64,000 bases of DNA from Ranitomeya variabilis (GCF_051348905.1 NC_135238.1:92317988-92381987); one strand, 5' to 3'; counted from the first letter of the stretch, positions 46,554 to 58,628 are shown. Program-made: numbers and translations. The notes: generated from the sequence alone by a model not told the origin.

Positions 46554-46897
46554 GTTTAATCTGCTTGTTACACGTTGTATTGTTTTGATTTCTTTTCTAG
46601 CCCAAGCGGTAGATACTTCAAGCTTGAAAGTTTATCTTCCTTTTTAAGAAAGCTGCTATCAAACTTTGCAGAGTCAGAAGTGTAATTCCACTGGTTTTAT
46701 CTTTTAATGCTTGATGCATCCTTTATTCTCTAAAGAAAATTATATCATCTAATTCCTTTTTAAGCACTTCGACAGCAGAGATTTTTTTCTCTCAACTGCA
46801 CTATGTTAGGACTGTGGTAAAGACAGGTTTAATGTCATACAAGAACAAAAGTCCTCTTTTTTTGGCTAAAATGGCCCAAACTGAGGTGAAGAAAGAA

Positions 46898-46971
46898 AAG
46901 CACTGCTGACATTCGAAATCAAGATTTTCTGTTTACTAAACAGGCGCTTTGACCAACTAAGCTAAAGGACA
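46898..46971 (-). pseudogene. tRNA-Thr pseudogene, unit 39
   Basis: 74-nt form; aaaatcc flank. Confidence 0.83.
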
Positions 46972-47158
46972 AAATCCACCGGTTTTATGTTGTTATGCTT
47001 GATGCCATCTTCCTTCCTTTTTGGCCCCTATACAGAAGAAATTCTTAATCTCACAATTGCACTATCAGTAGAGACGCAGCCAAGGTAAATTTGAGGTTTT
47101 ACGCAAGTGAAATTCCCATTTTTAAGATAGGAAGTTTGTTTTTCAGATGATGAAAACA

Positions 47159-47232
47159 AGGCACTGCTGAGATTCGAACTCAGGATCTCCTGTTTACTAG
47201 ACAGGCGCTTTAACCAACTAAGCCACAGCACC
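47159..47232 (-). tRNA. tRNA-Thr-AGT: tRNA-Thr (AGT), unit 40
   Basis: Unchanged copy. The spacer has the cga / tcttt / ggcgg pattern. Confidence 0.97.
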
Positions 47233-47679
47233 ACAAGCTGGAAAGCCTATGAAATCTAGGGAAGATGTCAGCACCAATCAAAACTTTCAAGTGGTTAACT
47301 TAGCAAGACAACATTGAGTTGAGTTTCATTCCATGCACACAGAAACGAGGAACAGGATGTCTTTCTCAGTCATGAAGTCCAGCTTTAATTTGGGACTTAT
47401 TTTTCTTCCAAGTTATGACACAAAATAGGCGGATTGAAGGAATTCCACGGCAGGGCCAAAGGAGGAAAAATTAGGAATGATTGAAAAGTTGGTATTAAAA
47501 CCCTGAGCACTGGTTTATTTCTTACAGAGTTTGCCCCATTCTAACTTTAAAAAATAGACACTGTAGGAGATAATATAAGGCCACTCTGACAAAAGCTGAC
47601 ATAAAATCTTCAGAGAAAGCACACTGACTGGTAAAAATAATCATTACATCTTATCTCCTTAGCGCATGAGCGCCATGTA

Positions 47680-47761
47680 GACGAGGTGGCCGAGTGGTTA
47701 AGGCGATGGACTGCTAATCCATTGTGCTCTGCATGCATGGGTTCGAATCCCATCCTCGTCG
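47680..47761 (+). tRNA. tRNA-Ser-GCT: tRNA-Ser (GCT), unit 40
   Basis: Unchanged copy. Confidence 0.97.
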
Positions 47762-48105
47762 GTTTAATCTGCTTGTTACACGTTGTATTGTTTTGATTTC
47801 TTTTCTAGCCCAAGCGGTAGATACTTCAAGCTTGAAAGTTTATCTTCCTTTTTAAGAAAGCTGCTATCAAACTTTGCAGAGTCAGAAGTGTAATTCCACT
47901 GGTTTTATCTTTTAATGCTTGATGCATCCTTTATTCTCTAAAGAAAATGATATCATCTAATTCCTTTTTAAGCACTTCGACAGCAGAGATTTTTTTCTCT
48001 CAACTGCACTATGTTAGGACTGTGGTAAAGACAGGTTTAATGTCATACAAGAACAAAAGTCCTCTTTTTTTGGCTAAAATGGCCCAAACTGAGGTGAAGA
48101 AAGAA

Positions 48106-48179
48106 AAGCACTGCTGACATTCGAAATCAAGATTTTCTGTTTACTAAACAGGCGCTTTGACCAACTAAGCTAAAGGACA
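48106..48179 (-). pseudogene. tRNA-Thr pseudogene, unit 40
   Basis: 74-nt form; aaaatcc flank. Confidence 0.83.
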
Positions 48180-48366
48180 AAATCCACCGGTTTTATGTTG
48201 TTATGCTTGATGCCATCTTCCTTCCTTTTTGGCCCCTATACAGAAGAAATTCTTAATCTCACAATTGCACTATCAGTAGAGACGCAGCCAAGGTAAATTT
48301 GAGGTTTTACGCAAGTGAAATTCCCATTTTTAAGATAGGAAGTTTGTTTTTCAGATGATGAAAACA

Positions 48367-48440
48367 AGGCACTGCTGAGATTCGAACTCAGGATCTCCTG
48401 TTTACTAGACAGGCGCTTTAACCAACTAAGCCACAGCACC
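48367..48440 (-). tRNA. tRNA-Thr-AGT: tRNA-Thr (AGT), unit 41
   Basis: Unchanged copy. Confidence 0.97.
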
Positions 48441-48887
48441 ACAAGCTGGAAAGCCTATGAAATCTAGGGAAGATGTCAGCACCAATCAAAACTTTCAAGT
48501 GGTTAACTTAGCAAGACAACATTGAGTTGAGTTTCATTCCATGCACACAGAAACGAGGAACAGGATGTAATTCTCAGTCATGAAGTCCAGCTTTAATTTG
48601 GGACTTATTTTTCTTCCAAGTTATGACACAAAATAGGCGGATTGAAGGAATTCCACGGCAGGGCCAAAGGAGGAAAAATTAGGAATGATTGAAAAGTTGG
48701 TATTAAAACCCTGAGCACTGGTTTATTTCTTACAGAGTTTGCCCCATTCTAACTTTAAAAAATAGACACTGTAGGAGATAATATAAGGCCACTCTGACAA
48801 AAGCTGACATAAAATCTTCAGAGAAAGCACACTGACTGGTAAAAATAATCATTACATCTTATCTCCTTAGCGCATGAGCGCCATGTA

Positions 48888-48969
48888 GACGAGGTGGCCG
48901 AGTGGTTAAGGCGATGGACTGCTAATCCATTGTGCTCTGCATGCATGGGTTCGAATCCCATCCTCGTCG
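48888..48969 (+). tRNA. tRNA-Ser-GCT: tRNA-Ser (GCT), unit 41
   Basis: Unchanged copy. Confidence 0.97.
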
Positions 48970-49313
48970 GTTTAATCTGCTTGTTACACGTTGTATTGTT
49001 TTGATTTCTTTTCTAGCCCAAGCGGTAGATACTTCAAGCTTGAAAGTTTATCTTCCTTTTTAAGAAAGCTGCTATCAAACTTTGCAGAGTCAGAAGTGTA
49101 ATTCCACTGGTTTTATCTTTTAATGCTTGATGCATCCTTTATTCTCTAAAGAAAATGATATCATCTAATTCCTTTTTAAGCACTTCGACAGCAGAGATTT
49201 TTTTCTCTCAACTGCACTATGTTAGGACTGTGGTAAAGACAGGTTTAATGTCATACAAGAACAAAAGTCCTCTTTTTTTGGCTAAAATGGCCCAAACTGA
49301 GGTGAAGAAAGAA

Positions 49314-49387
49314 AAGCACTGCTGACATTCGAAATCAAGATTTTCTGTTTACTAAACAGGCGCTTTGACCAACTAAGCTAAAGGACA
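49314..49387 (-). pseudogene. tRNA-Thr pseudogene, unit 41
   Basis: 74-nt form; aaaatcc flank. Confidence 0.83.
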
Positions 49388-49574
49388 AAATCCACCGGTT
49401 TTATGTTGTTATGCTTGATGCCATCTTCCTTCCTTTTTGGCCCCTATACAGAAGAAATTCTTAATCTCACAATTGCACTATCAGTAGAGACGCAGCCAAG
49501 GTAAATTTGAGGTTTTACGCAAGTGAAATTCCCATTTTTAAGATAGGAAGTTTGTTTTTCAGATGATGAAAACA

Positions 49575-49648
49575 AGGCACTGCTGAGATTCGAACTCAGG
49601 ATCTCCTGTTTACTAGACAGGCGCTTTAACCAACTAAGCCACAGCACC
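49575..49648 (-). tRNA. tRNA-Thr-AGT: tRNA-Thr (AGT), unit 42
   Basis: Unchanged copy. Confidence 0.97.
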
Positions 49649-50095
49649 ACAAGCTGGAAAGCCTATGAAATCTAGGGAAGATGTCAGCACCAATCAAAAC
49701 TTTCAAGTGGTTAACTTAGCAAGACAACATTGAGTTGAGTTTCATTCCATGCACACAGAAACGAGGAACAGGATGTAATTCTCAGTCATGAAGTCCAGCT
49801 TTAATTTGGGACTTATTTTTCTTCCAAGTTATGACACAAAATAGGCGGATTGAAGGAATTCCACGGCAGGGCCAAAGGAGGAAAAATTAGGAATGATTGA
49901 AAAGTTGGTATTAAAACCCTGAGCACTGGTTTATTTCTTACAGAGTTTGCCCCATTCTAACTTTAAAAAATAGACACTGTAGGAGATAATATAAGGCCAC
50001 TCTGACAAAAGCTGACATAAAATCTTCAGAGAAAGCACACTGACTGGTAAAAATAATCATTACATCTTATCTCCTTAGCGCATGAGCGCCATGTA

Positions 50096-50177
50096 GACGA
50101 GGTGGCCGAGTGGTTAAGGCGATGGACTGCTAATCCATTGTGCTCTGCATGCATGGGTTCGAATCCCATCCTCGTCG
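50096..50177 (+). tRNA. tRNA-Ser-GCT: tRNA-Ser (GCT), unit 42
   Basis: Unchanged copy. The downstream spacer reads gaaaattatatc. Confidence 0.97.
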
Positions 50178-50521
50178 GTTTAATCTGCTTGTTACACGTT
50201 GTATTGTTTTGATTTCTTTTCTAGCCCAAGCGGTAGATACTTCAAGCTTGAAAGTTTATCTTCCTTTTTAAGAAAGCTGCTATCAAACTTTGCAGAGTCA
50301 GAAGTGTAATTCCACTGGTTTTATCTTTTAATGCTTGATGCATCCTTTATTCTCTAAAGAAAATTATATCATCTAATTCCTTTTTAAGCACTTCGACAGC
50401 AGAGATTTTTTTCTCTCAACTGCACTATGTTAGGACTGTGGTAAAGACAGGTTTAATGTCATACAAGAACAAAAGTCCTCTTTTTTTGGCTAAAATGGCC
50501 CAAACTGAGGTGAAGAAAGAA

Positions 50522-50595
50522 AAGCACTGCTGACATTCGAAATCAAGATTTTCTGTTTACTAAACAGGCGCTTTGACCAACTAAGCTAAAGGACA
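50522..50595 (-). pseudogene. tRNA-Thr pseudogene, unit 42
   Basis: 74-nt form, the last before a run of 73-nt forms. Confidence 0.83.
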
Positions 50596-50782
50596 AAATC
50601 CACCGGTTTTATGTTGTTATGCTTGATGCCATCTTCCTTCCTTTTTGGCCCCTATACAGAAGAAATTCTTAATCTCACAATTGCACTATCAGTAGAGACG
50701 CAGCCAAGGTAAATTTGAGGTTTTACGCAAGTGAAATTCCCATTTTTAAGATAGGAAGTTTGTTTTTCAGATGATGAAAACA

Positions 50783-50856
50783 AGGCACTGCTGAGATTCG
50801 AACTCAGGATCTCCTGTTTACTAGACAGGCGCTTTAACCAACTAAGCCACAGCACC
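50783..50856 (-). tRNA. tRNA-Thr-AGT: tRNA-Thr (AGT), unit 43
   Basis: Unchanged copy. The spacer has the cga / tcttt / ggcgg pattern. Confidence 0.97.
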
Positions 50857-51303
50857 ACAAGCTGGAAAGCCTATGAAATCTAGGGAAGATGTCAGCACCA
50901 ATCAAAACTTTCAAGTGGTTAACTTAGCAAGACAACATTGAGTTGAGTTTCATTCCATGCACACAGAAACGAGGAACAGGATGTCTTTCTCAGTCATGAA
51001 GTCCAGCTTTAATTTGGGACTTATTTTTCTTCCAAGTTATGACACAAAATAGGCGGATTGAAGGAATTCCACGGCAGGGCCAAAGGAGGAAAAATTAGGA
51101 ATGATTGAAAAGTTGGTATTAAAACCCTGAGCACTGGTTTATTTCTTACAGAGTTTGCCCCATTCTAACTTTAAAAAATAGACACTGTAGGAGATAATAT
51201 AAGGCCACTCTGACAAAAGCTGACATAAAATCTTCAGAGAAAGCACACTGACTGGTAAAAATAATCATTACATCTTATCTCCTTAGCGCATGAGCGCCAT
51301 GTA

Positions 51304-51385
51304 GACGAGGTGGCCGAGTGGTTAAGGCGATGGACTGCTAATCCATTGTGCTCTGCATGCATGGGTTCGAATCCCATCCTCGTCG
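51304..51385 (+). tRNA. tRNA-Ser-GCT: tRNA-Ser (GCT), unit 43
   Basis: Unchanged copy. Confidence 0.97.
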
Positions 51386-51729
51386 GTTTAATCTGCTTGT
51401 TACACGTTGTATTGTTTTGATTTCTTTTCTAGCCCAAGCGGTAGATACTTCAAGCTTGAAAGTTTATCTTCCTTTTTAAGAAAGCTGCTATCAAACTTTG
51501 CAGAGTCAGAAGTGTAATTCCACTGGTTTTATCTTTTAATGCTTGATGCATCCTTTATTCTCTAAAGAAAATTATATCATCTAATTCCTTTTTAAGCACT
51601 TCGACAGCAGAGATTTTTTTCTCTCAACTGCACTATGTTAGGACTGTGGTAAAGACAGGTTTAATGTCATACAAGAACAAAAGTCCTCTTTTTTTGGCTA
51701 AAATGGCCCAAACTGAGGTGAAGAAAGAA

Positions 51730-51802
51730 AAGCACTGCTGACATTCGAAATCAAGATTTTCTGTTTACTAAACAGGCGCTTTGACCAACTAAGCTAAAGA
51801 CA
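51730..51802 (-). pseudogene. tRNA-Thr pseudogene, unit 43 (73-nt form)
   Basis: One G is lost and the flank reads ccactgg, but the aaatt and gcgcatt changes of units 3, 8 and 13 are absent. Confidence 0.83.
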
Positions 51803-51990
51803 AAATCCACTGGTTTTATGTTGTTATGCTTGATGCCATCTTCCTTCCTTTTTGGCCCCTATACAGAAGAAATTCTTAATCTCACAATTGCACTATCAGT
51901 AGAGACGCAGCCAAGGTAAATTTGAGGTTTTACGCAAGTGAAATTCCCATTTTTAAAGATAGGAAGTTTGTTTTTCAGATGATGAAAACA

Positions 51991-52064
51991 AGGCACTGCT
52001 GAGATTCGAACTCAGGATCTCCTGTTTACTAGACAGGCGCTTTAACCAACTAAGCCACAGCACC
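51991..52064 (-). tRNA. tRNA-Thr-AGT: tRNA-Thr (AGT), unit 44
   Basis: The gene is unchanged. Its 3' flank has one extra A (tttttaaagat at 51955-51957), at the exact base where units 52 and 53 hold a transposon. Confidence 0.97.
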
Positions 52065-52511
52065 ACAAGCTGGAAAGCCTATGAAATCTAGGGAAGATGT
52101 CAGCACCAATCAAAACTTTCAAGTGGTTAACTTAGCAAGACAACATTGAGTTGAGTTTCATTCCATGCACACAGAAACGTGGAACAGGATGTCTTTCTCA
52201 GTCATGAAGTCCAGCTTTAATTTGGGACTTATTTTTCTTCCAAGTTATGACACAAAATAGGCGGATTGAAGGAATTCCACGGCAGGGCCAAAGGAGGAAA
52301 AATTAGGAATGATTGAAAAGTTGGTATTAAAACCCTGAGCACTGGTTTATTTCTTACAGAGTTTGCCCCATTCTAACTTTAAAAAATAGACACTGTAGGA
52401 GATAATATAAGGCCACTCTGACAAAAGCTGACATAAAATCTTCAGAGAAAGCACACTGACTGGTAAAAATAATCATTACATCTTATCTCCTTAGCGCATG
52501 AGCGCCATGTA

Positions 52512-52593
52512 GACGAGGTGGCCGAGTGGTTAAGGCGATGGACTGCTAATCCATTGTGCTCTGCATGCATGGGTTCGAATCCCATCCTCGTCG
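52512..52593 (+). tRNA. tRNA-Ser-GCT: tRNA-Ser (GCT), unit 44
   Basis: Unchanged copy. The upstream spacer has cgt / tcttt but ggcgg. Confidence 0.97.
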
Positions 52594-52937
52594 GTTTAAT
52601 CTGCTTGTTACACGTTGTATTGTTTTGATTTCTTTTCTAGCCCAAGCGGTAGATACTTCAAGCTTGAAAGTTTATCTTCCTTTTTAAGAAAGCTGCTATC
52701 AAACTTTGCAGAGTCAGAAGTGTAATTCCACTGGTTTTATCTTTTAATGCTTGATGCATCCTTTATTCTCTAAAGAAAATTATATCATCTAATTCCTTTT
52801 TAAGCACTTCGACAGCAGAGATTTTTTTCTCTCAACTGCACTATGTTAGGACTGTGGTAAAGACAGGTTTAATGTCATACAAGAACAAAAGTCCTCTTTT
52901 TTTGGCTAAAATGGCCCAAACTGAGGTGAAGAAAGAA

Positions 52938-53010
52938 AAGCACTGCTGACATTCGAAATCAAGATTTTCTGTTTACTAAACAGGCGCTTTGACCAACTAA
53001 GCTAAAGACA
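52938..53010 (-). pseudogene. tRNA-Thr pseudogene, unit 44 (73-nt form)
   Basis: As in unit 43. Confidence 0.83.
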
Positions 53011-53197
53011 AAATCCACTGGTTTTATGTTGTTATGCTTGATGCCATCTTCCTTCCTTTTTGGCCCCTATACAGAAGAAATTCTTAATCTCACAATTGCA
53101 CTATCAGTAGAGACGCAGCCAAGGTAAATTTGAGGTTTTACGCAAGTGAAATTCCCATTTTTAAGATAGGAAGTTTGTTTTTCAGATGATGAAAACA

Positions 53198-53271
53198 AGG
53201 CACTGCTGAGATTCGAACTCAGGATCTCCTGTTTACTAGACAGGCGCTTTAACCAACTAAGCCACAGCACC
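53198..53271 (-). tRNA. tRNA-Thr-AGT: tRNA-Thr (AGT), unit 45
   Basis: Unchanged copy. Confidence 0.97.
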
Positions 53272-53718
53272 ACAAGCTGGAAAGCCTATGAAATCTAGGG
53301 AAGATGTCAGCACCAATCAAAACTTTCAAGTGGTTAACTTAGCAAGACAACATTGAGTTGAGTTTCATTCCATGCACACAGAAACGAGGAACAGGATGTA
53401 ATTCTCAGTCATGAAGTCCAGCTTTAATTTGGGACTTATTTTTCTTCCAAGTTATGACACAAAATAGGCGGATTGAAGGAATTCCACGGCAGGGCCAAAG
53501 GAGGAAAAATTAGGAATGATTGAAAAGTTGGTATTAAAACCCTGAGCACTGGTTTATTTCTTACAGAGTTTGCCCCATTCTAACTTTAAAAAATAGACAC
53601 TGTAGGAGATAATATAAGGCCACTCTGACAAAAGCTGACATAAAATCTTCAGAGAAAGCACACTGACTGGTAAAAATAATCATTACATCTTATCTCCTTA
53701 GCGCATGAGCGCCATGTA

Positions 53719-53800
53719 GACGAGGTGGCCGAGTGGTTAAGGCGATGGACTGCTAATCCATTGTGCTCTGCATGCATGGGTTCGAATCCCATCCTCGTCG
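53719..53800 (+). tRNA. tRNA-Ser-GCT: tRNA-Ser (GCT), unit 45
   Basis: Unchanged copy. Confidence 0.97.
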
Positions 53801-54144
53801 GTTTAATCTGCTTGTTACACGTTGTATTGTTTTGATTTCTTTTCTAGCCCAAGCGGTAGATACTTCAAGCTTGAAAGTTTATCTTCCTTTTTAAGAAAGC
53901 TGCTATCAAACTTTGCAGAGTCAGAAGTGTAATTCCACTGGTTTTATCTTTTAATGCTTGATGCATCCTTTATTCTCTAAAGAAAATGATATCATCTAAT
54001 TCCTTTTTAAGCACTTCGACAGCAGAGATTTTTTTCTCTCAACTGCACTATGTTAGGACTGTGGTAAAGACAGGTTTAATGTCATACAAGAACAAAAATC
54101 CTCTTTTTTTGGCTAAAATGGCCCAAACTGTGGTGAAGAAAGAA

Positions 54145-54217
54145 AAGCACTGCTGACATTCGAAATCAAGATTTTCTGTTTACTAAACAGGCGCTTTGAC
54201 CAACTAAGCTAAAGACA
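54145..54217 (-). pseudogene. tRNA-Thr pseudogene, unit 45 (73-nt form)
   Basis: The 3' flank reads aaaaatcc and actgtgg, as in unit 47. The gene-like part lacks aaatt and gcgcatt. Confidence 0.83.
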
Positions 54218-54404
54218 AAATCCACTGGTTTTATGTTGTTATGCTTGATGCCATCTTCCTTCCTTTTTGGCCCCTATACAGAAGAAATTCTTAATCTCAC
54301 AATTGCACTATCAGTAGAGACGCAGCCAAGGTAAATTTGAGGTTTTACGCAAGTGAAATTCCCATTTTTAAGATAGGAAGTTTGTTTTTCAGATGATGAA
54401 AACA

Positions 54405-54478
54405 AGGCACTGCTGAGATTCGAACTCAGGATCTCCTGTTTACTAGACAGGCGCTTTAACCAACTAAGCCACAGCACC
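54405..54478 (-). tRNA. tRNA-Thr-AGT: tRNA-Thr (AGT), unit 46
   Basis: Unchanged copy. The spacer has cgt / tcttt / ggcgg, as in unit 44. Confidence 0.97.
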
Positions 54479-54925
54479 ACAAGCTGGAAAGCCTATGAAA
54501 TCTAGGGAAGATGTCAGCACCAATCAAAACTTTCAAGTGGTTAACTTAGCAAGACAACATTGAGTTGAGTTTCATTCCATGCACACAGAAACGTGGAACA
54601 GGATGTCTTTCTCAGTCATGAAGTCCAGCTTTAATTTGGGACTTATTTTTCTTCCAAGTTATGACACAAAATAGGCGGATTGAAGGAATTCCACGGCAGG
54701 GCCAAAGGAGGAAAAATTAGGAATGATTGAAAAGTTGGTATTAAAACCCTGAGCACTGGTTTATTTCTTACAGAGTTTGCCCCATTCTAACTTTAAAAAA
54801 TAGACACTGTAGGAGATAATATAAGGCCACTCTGACAAAAGCTGACATAAAATCTTCAGAGAAAGCACACTGACTGGTAAAAATAATCATTACATCTTAT
54901 CTCCTTAGCGCATGAGCGCCATGTA

Positions 54926-55007
54926 GACGAGGTGGCCGAGTGGTTAAGGCGATGGACTGCTAATCCATTGTGCTCTGCATGCATGGGTTCGAATCCCATC
55001 CTCGTCG
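54926..55007 (+). tRNA. tRNA-Ser-GCT: tRNA-Ser (GCT), unit 46
   Basis: Unchanged copy. Confidence 0.97.
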
Positions 55008-55351
55008 GTTTAATCTGCTTGTTACACGTTGTATTGTTTTGATTTCTTTTCTAGCCCAAGCGGTAGATACTTCAAGCTTGAAAGTTTATCTTCCTTTTTA
55101 AGAAAGCTGCTATCAAACTTTGCAGAGTCAGAAGTGTAATTCCACTGGTTTTATCTTTTAATGCTTGATGCATCCTTTATTCTCTAAAGAAAATTATATC
55201 ATCTAATTCCTTTTTAAGCACTTCGACAGCAGAGATTTTTTTCTCTCAACTGCACTATGTTAGGACTGTGGTAAAGACAGGTTTAATGTCATACAAGAAC
55301 AAAAGTCCTCTTTTTTTGGCTAAAATGGCCCAAACTGAGGTGAAGAAAGAA

Positions 55352-55424
55352 AAGCACTGCTGACATTCGAAATCAAGATTTTCTGTTTACTAAACAGGCG
55401 CTTTGACCAACTAAGCTAAAGACA
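55352..55424 (-). pseudogene. tRNA-Thr pseudogene, unit 46 (73-nt form)
   Basis: Same form and flank as unit 44. Confidence 0.83.
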
Positions 55425-55611
55425 AAATCCACTGGTTTTATGTTGTTATGCTTGATGCCATCTTCCTTCCTTTTTGGCCCCTATACAGAAGAAATTCTTA
55501 ATCTCACAATTGCACTATCAGTAGAGACGCAGCCAAGGTAAATTTGAGGTTTTACGCAAGTGAAATTCCCATTTTTAAGATAGGAAGTTTGTTTTTCAGA
55601 TGATGAAAACA

Positions 55612-55685
55612 AGGCACTGCTGAGATTCGAACTCAGGATCTCCTGTTTACTAGACAGGCGCTTTAACCAACTAAGCCACAGCACC
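55612..55685 (-). tRNA. tRNA-Thr-AGT: tRNA-Thr (AGT), unit 47
   Basis: Unchanged copy. The spacer has cgt / tcttt / ggcgg. Confidence 0.97.
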
Positions 55686-56132
55686 ACAAGCTGGAAAGCC
55701 TATGAAATCTAGGGAAGATGTCAGCACCAATCAAAACTTTCAAGTGGTTAACTTAGCAAGACAACATTGAGTTGAGTTTCATTCCATGCACACAGAAACG
55801 TGGAACAGGATGTCTTTCTCAGTCATGAAGTCCAGCTTTAATTTGGGACTTATTTTTCTTCCAAGTTATGACACAAAATAGGCGGATTGAAGGAATTCCA
55901 CGGCAGGGCCAAAGGAGGAAAAATTAGGAATGATTGAAAAGTTGGTATTAAAACCCTGAGCACTGGTTTATTTCTTACAGAGTTTGCCCCATTCTAACTT
56001 TAAAAAATAGACACTGTAGGAGATAATATAAGGCCACTCTGACAAAAGCTGACATAAAATCTTCAGAGAAAGCACACTGACTGGTAAAAATAATCATTAC
56101 ATCTTATCTCCTTAGCGCATGAGCGCCATGTA

Positions 56133-56214
56133 GACGAGGTGGCCGAGTGGTTAAGGCGATGGACTGCTAATCCATTGTGCTCTGCATGCATGGGTTCGAA
56201 TCCCATCCTCGTCG
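56133..56214 (+). tRNA. tRNA-Ser-GCT: tRNA-Ser (GCT), unit 47
   Basis: Unchanged copy. Confidence 0.97.
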
Positions 56215-56558
56215 GTTTAATCTGCTTGTTACACGTTGTATTGTTTTGATTTCTTTTCTAGCCCAAGCGGTAGATACTTCAAGCTTGAAAGTTTATCTTC
56301 CTTTTTAAGAAAGCTGCTATCAAACTTTGCAGAGTCAGAAGTGTAATTCCACTGGTTTTATCTTTTAATGCTTGATGCATCCTTTATTCTCTAAAGAAAA
56401 TGATATCATCTAATTCCTTTTTAAGCACTTCGACAGCAGAGATTTTTTTCTCTCAACTGCACTATGTTAGGACTGTGGTAAAGACAGGTTTAATGTCATA
56501 CAAGAACAAAAATCCTCTTTTTTTGGCTAAAATGGCCCAAACTGTGGTGAAGAAAGAA

Positions 56559-56631
56559 AAGCACTGCTGACATTCGAAATCAAGATTTTCTGTTTACTAA
56601 ACAGGCGCTTTGACCAACTAAGCTAAAGACA
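56559..56631 (-). pseudogene. tRNA-Thr pseudogene, unit 47 (73-nt form)
   Basis: Same form and flank as unit 45. Confidence 0.83.
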
Positions 56632-56818
56632 AAATCCACTGGTTTTATGTTGTTATGCTTGATGCCATCTTCCTTCCTTTTTGGCCCCTATACAGAAGAA
56701 ATTCTTAATCTCACAATTGCACTATCAGTAGAGACGCAGCCAAGGTAAATTTGAGGTTTTACGCAAGTGAAATTCCCATTTTTAAGATAGGAAGTTTGTT
56801 TTTCAGATGATGAAAACA

Positions 56819-56892
56819 AGGCACTGCTGAGATTCGAACTCAGGATCTCCTGTTTACTAGACAGGCGCTTTAACCAACTAAGCCACAGCACC
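56819..56892 (-). tRNA. tRNA-Thr-AGT: tRNA-Thr (AGT), unit 48
   Basis: Unchanged copy. Confidence 0.97.
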
Positions 56893-57339
56893 ACAAGCTG
56901 GAAAGCCTATGAAATCTAGGGAAGATGTCAGCACCAATCAAAACTTTCAAGTGGTTAACTTAGCAAGACAACATTGAGTTGAGTTTCATTCCATGCACAC
57001 AGAAACGAGGAACAGGATGTAATTCTCAGTCATGAAGTCCAGCTTTAATTTGGGACTTATTTTTCTTCCAAGTTATGACACAAAATAGGCGGATTGAAGG
57101 AATTCCACGGCAGGGCCAAAGGAGGAAAAATTAGGAATGATTGAAAAGTTGGTATTAAAACCCTGAGCACTGGTTTATTTCTTACAGAGTTTGCCCCATT
57201 CTAACTTTAAAAAATAGACACTGTAGGAGATAATATAAGGCCACTCTGACAAAAGCTGACATAAAATCTTCAGAGAAAGCACACTGACTGGTAAAAATAA
57301 TCATTACATCTTATCTCCTTAGCGCATGAGCGCCATGTA

Positions 57340-57421
57340 GACGAGGTGGCCGAGTGGTTAAGGCGATGGACTGCTAATCCATTGTGCTCTGCATGCATGG
57401 GTTCGAATCCCATCCTCGTCG
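57340..57421 (+). tRNA. tRNA-Ser-GCT: tRNA-Ser (GCT), unit 48
   Basis: Unchanged copy. Confidence 0.97.
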
Positions 57422-57765
57422 GTTTAATCTGCTTGTTACACGTTGTATTGTTTTGATTTCTTTTCTAGCCCAAGCGGTAGATACTTCAAGCTTGAAAGTT
57501 TATCTTCCTTTTTAAGAAAGCTGCTATCAAACTTTGCAGAGTCAGAAGTGTAATTCCACTGGTTTTATCTTTTAATGCTTGATGCATCCTTTATTCTCTA
57601 AAGAAAATGATATCATCTAATTCCTTTTTAAGCACTTCGACAGCAGAGATTTTTTTCTCTCAACTGCACTATGTTAGGACTGTGGTAAAGACAGGTTTAA
57701 TGTCATACAAGAACAAAAGTCCTCTTTTTTTGGCTAAAATGGCCCAAACTGAGGTGAAGAAAGAA

Positions 57766-57838
57766 AAGCACTGCTGACATTCGAAATCAAGATTTTCTGT
57801 TTACTAAACAGGCGCTTTGACCAACTAAGCTAAAGACA
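57766..57838 (-). pseudogene. tRNA-Thr pseudogene, unit 48 (73-nt form)
   Basis: One G lost; the flank reads ccactgg, with aaaagtcc and actgagg upstream. Confidence 0.83.
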
Positions 57839-58025
57839 AAATCCACTGGTTTTATGTTGTTATGCTTGATGCCATCTTCCTTCCTTTTTGGCCCCTATAC
57901 AGAAGAAATTCTTAATCTCACAATTGCACTATCAGTAGAGACGCAGCCAAGGTAAATTTGAGGTTTTACGCAAGTGAAATTCCCATTTTTAAGATAGGAA
58001 GTTTGTTTTTCAGATGATGAAAACA

Positions 58026-58099
58026 AGGCACTGCTGAGATTCGAACTCAGGATCTCCTGTTTACTAGACAGGCGCTTTAACCAACTAAGCCACAGCACC
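58026..58099 (-). tRNA. tRNA-Thr-AGT: tRNA-Thr (AGT), unit 49
   Basis: Unchanged copy. Confidence 0.97.
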
Positions 58100-58546
58100 A
58101 CAAGCTGGAAAGCCTATGAAATCTAGGGAAGATGTCAGCACCAATCAAAACTTTCAAGTGGTTAACTTAGCAAGACAACATTGAGTTGAGTTTCATTCCA
58201 TGCACACAGAAACGAGGAACAGGATGTAATTCTCAGTCATGAAGTCCAGCTTTAATTTGGGACTTATTTTTCTTCCAAGTTATGACACAAAATAGGCGGA
58301 TTGAAGGAATTCCACGGCAGGGCCAAAGGAGGAAAAATTAGGAATGATTGAAAAGTTGGTATTAAAACCCTGAGCACTGGTTTATTTCTTACAGAGTTTG
58401 CCCCATTCTAACTTTAAAAAATAGACACTGTAGGAGATAATATAAGGCCACTCTGACAAAAGCTGACATAAAATCTTCAGAGAAAGCACACTGACTGGTA
58501 AAAATAATCATTACATCTTATCTCCTTAGCGCATGAGCGCCATGTA

Positions 58547-58628
58547 GACGAGGTGGCCGAGTGGTTAAGGCGATGGACTGCTAATCCATTGTGCTCTGCA
58601 TGCATGGGTTCGAATCCCATCCTCGTCG
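58547..58628 (+). tRNA. tRNA-Ser-GCT: tRNA-Ser (GCT), unit 49
   Basis: Unchanged copy. Confidence 0.97.
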
